From contig CAAGDY010000176.1 in assembly GCA_900768695.1 (NCBI GenBank), positions 1 to 5,778 of the forward strand: a stretch of 5,778 bases of DNA. Direction: 5' to 3'. The notes under the pieces are model-generated. The model had not been told where the DNA came from, made no database searches, and saw only the letters and a list, made by a program, of their open reading frames with translations. The stretch is from an uncultured Anaerovibrio sp. (GTDB lineage: Bacteria; Bacillota; Negativicutes; Selenomonadales; Selenomonadaceae). Each line of letters starts with the position of its first letter. Within the stretch, counting starts at the first letter, position 1. A program made the position numbers and the translations under genes. Below are positions 5,275-5,778 of the stretch, one piece after another.

Positions 5275-5778
5275 TCAGCCGGCAGGCATGTACAGTATAT
5301 AGGCAATCAGTGCCGCTATGATAAAGGAAGGGCCGTAGGGAATAAAATCCTTGCGGCTCTTTTTGGTGAGCAGAATTGCCAGCATCGCCCAGATGCCGCC
5401 GATGATGATGCCTCCCAGAGCGGTGAGCTTCAAGGCGGCAGGATTCAGCCACAGGCCCAGGGCGGCGATCAGCTTAATATCGCCGCCGCCGATGCCGCCG
5501 CGGGTAATGACGGCCAGCAGCAGAAAGGCAAAGCCGGCCAGCAGGGCATAGCCTGCCTGCTGTAGCCATGTGCCGGTGAAGAACAGGCAGTGCAGCAGAC
5601 CGAAAATAGCAAAAAGTGCCAGCTGCTTGTCAAAGATGACCTGCTGCTCCAGATCGCTGCAGAACATAATCAGCAGGAAGGCAATGTAGATGGCGAGAAA
5701 AAAAGCTTCTCCGTTTGTGATGTTACAGAGATTGTATGCGAAAATCGTGTCTGCGAGGAAGTGCTTTATGAGAAAAAA
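5275..5778 (-). CDS. Type IV prepilin peptidase (A24 family), C-terminal part (5' end outside window)
   Basis: This polytopic inner-membrane aspartyl protease cleaves the leader from type IV pilin-like precursors. The minus-strand frame stays open to base 5778, so about 167 C-terminal codons are seen and the ATG at 5667 is internal. The first catalytic Asp is in the segment S-D-L-E-Q-Q-V-I-F-D (Asp codon 5653-5655), where family members usually end in IPD; here Pro is replaced by Phe. The second lies in the hallmark G-x-G-D motif, GIGGGDIKL (Asp codon 5479-5481). A C-terminal FIPYGPSF motif (FxPYGP type) and about six hydrophobic segments fit the family. The N-terminal methyltransferase/zinc region, if present, is outside the window, so a short A24 protein without it (such as a Flp-type CpaA) is possible. 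It converges on the EAL gene with a 7-nt gap. Confidence 0.9.
   Translation of the reverse strand, partial: FFLIKHFLADTIFAYNLCNITNGEAFFLAIYIAFLLIMFCSDLEQQVIFDKQLALFAIFGLLHCLFFTGTWLQQAGYALLAGFAFLLLAVITRGGIGGGDIKLIAALGLWLNPAALKLTALGGIIIGGIWAMLAILLTKKSRKDFIPYGPSFIIAALIAYILYMPAG

Noticed and set aside
5251..5565. Plus-strand open frame of 104 codons (and 5351-5551) after the EAL gene
   Set aside because: It is antisense to the prepilin peptidase, whose GxGD motif and membrane segments clearly identify the real coding strand.

Overview
The window looks like ordinary chromosomal DNA from a Bacillota (Firmicutes) bacterium of middling GC content. The best guess is a diderm member of the Negativicutes (Selenomonas-like). 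This rests on a MetG with a fused C-terminal tRNA-binding domain followed by tatD and a YabE-like 3D-domain gene (the metG-tatD-yabE order is familiar from Bacillota), combined with GC-rich codon use and a type IV prepilin peptidase. Phylum-level placement is fairly secure; the class is inference. No phage, IS, CRISPR, tRNA or rRNA signal is visible.

Layout: (1) 1-1440, + strand, the 3' three-quarters of metG, whose 5' end lies outside the window. (2) 1441-1500, four tandem 15-nt degenerate repeats that begin directly after the metG stop codon. (3) 1516-2385, a TatD-family metal-dependent hydrolase, probably cotranscribed with metG and closed by an intrinsic terminator near 2419-2456. (4) 2518-3353, a strong SigA-type promoter and a membrane-anchored cell-wall protein with two DUF348-like repeats and a 3D domain (YabE-like, without a G5 domain), closed by a long hairpin terminator at 3379-3438. 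(5) 3500-5267, a second promoter and a single-gene unit encoding a protein with an NTF2/SnoaL-like N-terminal domain, a degenerate GGDEF domain and an intact EAL domain, predicted to be a c-di-GMP phosphodiesterase. (6) 5275-5778, - strand, the C-terminal part of a type IV prepilin peptidase, convergent with the EAL gene and separated from it by 7 nt.

How the genes relate: metG and tatD are housekeeping genes. The 3D protein probably acts on peptidoglycan. The last two genes suggest a surface-behaviour theme, since c-di-GMP commonly controls type IV pili and the neighbouring gene matures pilins, but convergent adjacency alone does not prove a functional link. In many Bacillota rnmV and ksgA follow tatD/yabE; neither is present here, so the conserved block ends or is rearranged after the 3D gene.

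I found no clearly new biological system. The most unusual items are the 15-nt tandem repeat between metG and tatD, the degenerate GGDEF coupled to an intact EAL and an NTF2-like input domain, and a sharp base-composition change inside the EAL-coding region.
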